Shown one piece after another: positions 19,742 through 21,993 of a DNA stretch of 21,993 nt (positions within the stretch are counted from its first letter, which is position 1; each line of letters starts with the position of its first letter). The notes beneath the pieces are model-generated. The model ran no database searches and was not told the origin of the DNA. It saw nothing but the letters and a program-made list of their open reading frames with translations. The stretch is from assembly GCF_000003855.2 (NCBI RefSeq), contig NW_003101681.1:5315109-5337101 (forward strand), read 5' to 3'. This stretch comes from Blastomyces gilchristii SLH14081 (Eukaryota > Ascomycota > Eurotiomycetes > Onygenales > Ajellomycetaceae). A program made the translations under genes and the position numbers.

Positions 19742-20460
19742 TCTGAGATAATAATTATCTCAAAATCTCTCTTCACTGTCTTCTTAGAGAAGAGTTCTTA
19801 CTGCTTTCTCTCAGTCAGGTCAATCTGCATCTCAAAATCCAGCATTTTCTGATCTGCTGTCTCAGGTTTCATCTCAGTAGTAAGCAGATTGACATACTCA
19901 GAGAGCAGAGCTGTCTTCTCAATATTCTGAATCATGAAGTGCATTTGAGACTTGAATAAGATCTTAATCTTCTTCTTCTCTGTCATCGTCTGCTAATTAA
20001 TTAGAGAATAGAAGTGTTATTAAAAATCATTATCTCTCAATAAATAAAAAACTTATCAGTTTTAACTTCTTTATCTTCTACTTTAACACTCTCTCAATCT
20101 TCTTCTACTATTACTTATTTATAGTAATACTCTTCTTCTCTCTTTCTCTCTTCATCTTGATCTTAAATTATTCTCAGAACTTCTTCTGATCTTACTACTA
20201 CTATATGAGACTCTTCACTGTCTTCTTCTTCAATCTCTCACAGATAGTGTCATTTGCATTATTTCTATACTTAGTTCAGTCTAAATCTATCAGAAGTATT
20301 ACTTAAAATCATTATTATTCTACTTTCTTACAGAGTCTCTTCAAGGTATTATAATATATCTTACAATCTGTCTTCTCTTACTTGAATGTCTTCTTCTTCT
20401 CTTTCTTCAATCTGTGATAGTGCTCACACGCCTTGATAATCCACAGGAGTGCAGAATATT
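19620..20460 (-). pseudogene. Unidentified Lys/Glu-rich coding relic
   Basis: On the minus strand one frame near 20458 reads YSALLWIIKACEHYHRLKKE and continues K-rich to about 20310 (KIYYNTLKRLCKK). Stop-broken, basic sequence follows. The 19986-19798 part is open (MTEKKKIKILFKSQMHF at its start, an amphipathic Glu/Lys/Leu-rich run after it). A (TTC)n tract, coding for Glu on the minus strand, follows at 19740-19706. The mixture of open stretches, preserved Trp and Cys codons and two retained CpG sites (19986 and 20430) suggests a less mutated former gene or element ORF. I do not recognise the family, and the GAA/AAG-rich composition alone could create such open frames. Confidence 0.35.
19706..19740. 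repeat. (TTC)n microsatellite
   Basis: About 35 bases of perfect TTC repeat lie within a longer pyrimidine-rich stretch (about 19630-19740). It is read as poly-Glu on the minus strand if translated. Confidence 0.85.
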
Positions 20461-20640
20461 TGAAGAGAGATGACATGATTAATTTCAGTGAGTGTTGAAG
20501 AAGAATGAAGATAGAAGAGATGATTAAAAATGATATAATAATAGTGATAATAATAATGATAATAATGATAATAGTGATAGTGATAGTGATAATAATGATA
20601 ATAATAATGATAATGATGATAATGAAAGAGAAAGTGCATT
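20461..20640. repeat. GAT/AAT-type simple repeat
   Basis: From about 20531 to 20624 the plus strand is an irregular alternation of GATAAT, AATGAT and AGTGAT units with almost no C. The minus-strand open frame across it (His/Tyr repeats) is a by-product of the repeat. Confidence 0.85.
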
Positions 20641-21060
20641 GAAATATATTACTGACTTATCAAATATAAAGAGACTTAAAGAAAATATTAATAGCTTTCA
20701 GAGATGTATAGAAACAGCTACAGTATTGTATAGTAATATCATCTTTATTCAATACATGCACTGTTGATATTCTTTGTATACAGTTATTATATAATCTGTA
20801 TCAGAGATATATGCAGAAAACAGATTTTTATTGCTAGAATAAATACTTACAGCAATTCTCTGTTTTTATATTATAAAGATAAGTTATTCTCATTTCTTTC
20901 TTCTCTCTTTTCTCTTCTTCAATCAATCACTAATTTCAAGCTGATATGAAAACTATTAAAACACTCTCAGAAACTCTCAAATTGAAGAGTATAAACTAAT
21001 TAAATTTCAAATGCAGAAGAAACTAAATTATCTTCTATAGATTCAATTATTTACTCTCTC
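20641..21060. other. Unassigned AT-rich sequence
   Basis: I see no recognisable gene. A short open frame at 20764-20949 (+) is Ile/Phe/Tyr-rich, has no family signature and is probably chance. Confidence 0.45.
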
Positions 21061-21320
21061 TTAAATAAAACAGCAGTTGTGTCCTCTTCTCTCTTCAATC
21101 AAATGAAACATGGCCTGTGAAAAGTGAGTATCATACCAGGTTATAATAATCAACACGGCCTCAGCACACAGGGCTGCATATACACAGTATATACTGAACT
21201 GAGAGACTGTGTGAGTTATAAATCAGCAGCAGCATTTCAGGAAGAGTCATGCAGTGTGAGAAAGCTGCAACTCTCAGTCACATGTATAGAGAGTGAATTA
21301 TCACAGTAAGTATATGTGTA
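21061..21320 (+). other. Less mutated LTR- or promoter-like segment
   Basis: Relative to its surroundings this stretch keeps GG/CC steps and a CpG (AACACGGCC, about 21152-21160). It contains TGGCCTGTGAAAAGTGAGTA, CAGCACACAGGGCTGCATAT and a TATA-like GTTATAAATCAGCAGCAGC (about 21214-21232). It is open in one plus frame for 62 codons, starting at GTG (21124), and then reads CAGTAAGTATATG, which resembles a fungal 5' splice site. It could be a retrotransposon LTR with its promoter or the start of an old gene. I cannot choose between these from one copy. Confidence 0.35.
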
Positions 21321-21715
21321 TTGAAGTAACACTTTTTAATAACACTCAGTCTCTGATATAATGAAAATAGAGTCTCTTTATGAGATCTGTTTTTATCAGA
21401 AGTCAGGAAATCTTATATTCTTCAAGATCATCTTCACACATCTTGTCTGTGAAATCAATGAAGAAAATCATTGATTTCAGTATTCTGTTCTTGATGCTAT
21501 TCAAGTAGCAGCAGAGTTCACTCTGATCACACTTTTTAAGTGTATATTTTCTAATTAGTCACATTTATACAGATATATACTGATTATTTATTAGATAATG
21601 TTAAGATAATAACTCATTATAACTGTATTACTCTGACTGTGAGAGATACACAGTTAATGATGAATATTATAAAGACTCTGAGAAGTGAGTATTTTAGAGA
21701 TACTGCAGCTCTGTG
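21321..21715. other. Unassigned sequence
   Basis: No gene was recognised. It begins with GTAACACTTTTTAATAACAC (21326-21345), an inverted copy of a motif seen elsewhere in the window. It also has an ATCAATGA/TCATTGAT inverted repeat around 21452-21476. Confidence 0.4.
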
Positions 21716-21910
21716 ATCTTGATTTATTTTTATTTTTATTTTTTATTTTTTTCTTTTTCTGTTATTTTTTTTTTCTTTCTCTTTCTTTATCTTTTTTTCT
21801 TTCTCTTCTTTTTTTCTTTCTCTTTTTTTTTTTTATTGTGATTTTTTCTTATTATTGCTTTATTTTTTATTTTTTTATTTTTTTTTGTATTTTATATTTT
21901 TTTTTAATTA
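21716..21910. repeat. Long T-rich pyrimidine tract
   Basis: About 195 bases are nearly all T with scattered C, and A and G are rare. The tract has T runs of up to 12 and TTTCTTTCTC-type units. It is strongly strand-asymmetric. The plus-strand open frame across it (Phe/Leu/Ser) is a compositional artefact. On the minus strand it would be an A/G-rich tract, as at a poly-A-ended retroelement, but no element body was identified next to it. Confidence 0.85.
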
Positions 21911-21993
21911 AAATGATATTAATTATGATCTGTGTTTAGAAAAGTAATAATATTGAATAATACTCTCTATTGAATTTTCAACAAATGAGCACT

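Noticed and set aside
20424..20639. 71-codon His/Tyr-repeat open frame on the minus strand
   Set aside because: It is translation of the GAT/AAT simple repeat.
21685..21939. 84-codon Phe/Leu-rich open frame resembling a membrane protein
   Set aside because: It is translation of the T-rich tract; the hydrophobicity is compositional.
1..21993. Mitochondrial DNA as the source of the AT richness
   Set aside because: No respiratory-chain gene, rRNA or tRNA was recognised. Nuclear retroelements and transition-type decay explain the composition.
1..21993. CRISPR array, bacterial operon or prophage
   Set aside because: No regular spacer-repeat structure, ribosome-binding sites or prokaryotic genes. 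The repeats are simple-sequence or transposon-derived.
1..21993. tRNA or rRNA genes
   Set aside because: No cloverleaf with A/B boxes and no rRNA-like conserved stretch was noticed by reading. A tRNAscan-SE or Rfam run would settle it.

Overview
This window reads as a transposon graveyard from a filamentous ascomycete (Pezizomycotina-type fungus). No intact gene was found on either strand. The DNA is AT-rich (about 28-32% GC in lines counted by eye). CC, GG and CG dinucleotides are nearly absent. Recognisable transposon proteins can be followed for hundreds of codons in one frame, but are broken by stops at expected Trp codons, with Gly, Pro, Arg and Cys codons widely replaced. That pattern of C-to-T and G-to-A change with few indels is what repeat-induced point mutation (RIP) leaves in AT-rich fungal isochores. 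The assignment to fungi rests on this signature plus the element types; no species is claimed.

Layout: 1-1018 is unassigned AT-rich sequence. 1019-2507 (+) is the 3' part of a Ty3/gypsy chromovirus pol (integrase plus chromodomain), with a 153-bp tandem duplication at its 5' side. 2508-4613 has no assignable gene. It holds nested hairpins and a less mutated patch at 3191-3860. 4614-4865 and 6251-6499 are two copies of one LTR-like repeat, bracketing the 3' half of a hAT transposon (4866-6238, +). 6500-7044 is a retrotransposon gag relic. 7045-7550 and 7623-8128 are two 506-bp non-autonomous elements whose termini match the hAT element; they lie in a purine-rich minisatellite that continues to about 8470. 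8530-8990 (-) is a second, inverted copy of the chromovirus integrase.

9370-14592 (-) is a nearly full-length LINE of the Tad1/I type: ORF1 with zinc knuckles, then endonuclease, reverse transcriptase and RNase H. 14593-14757 is a less mutated LTR/leader-like segment. It precedes a second Ty3/gypsy-type gag (14871 to about 16200, +) whose zinc knuckle has lost all four metal ligands. 16444 to about 19500 (-) is the second, longer hAT relic. 19501-21993 holds simple repeats, a Lys/Glu-rich unidentified relic on the minus strand (about 19620-20460), a less mutated LTR-like segment (21061-21320) and a long T-rich pyrimidine tract.

How the parts relate: the LINE, chromovirus and hAT each encode their own mobility proteins, and the two 506-bp elements were probably moved by the hAT transposase. 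Nothing here looks able to make a functional protein now. I did not find a convincing new biological system. The most useful leads are the hAT/506-bp family with its termini and probable 8-bp target duplication, the unusual composition of the mutated DNA, the few islands of retained CpG, and a recurrent 20-bp motif of unknown role.
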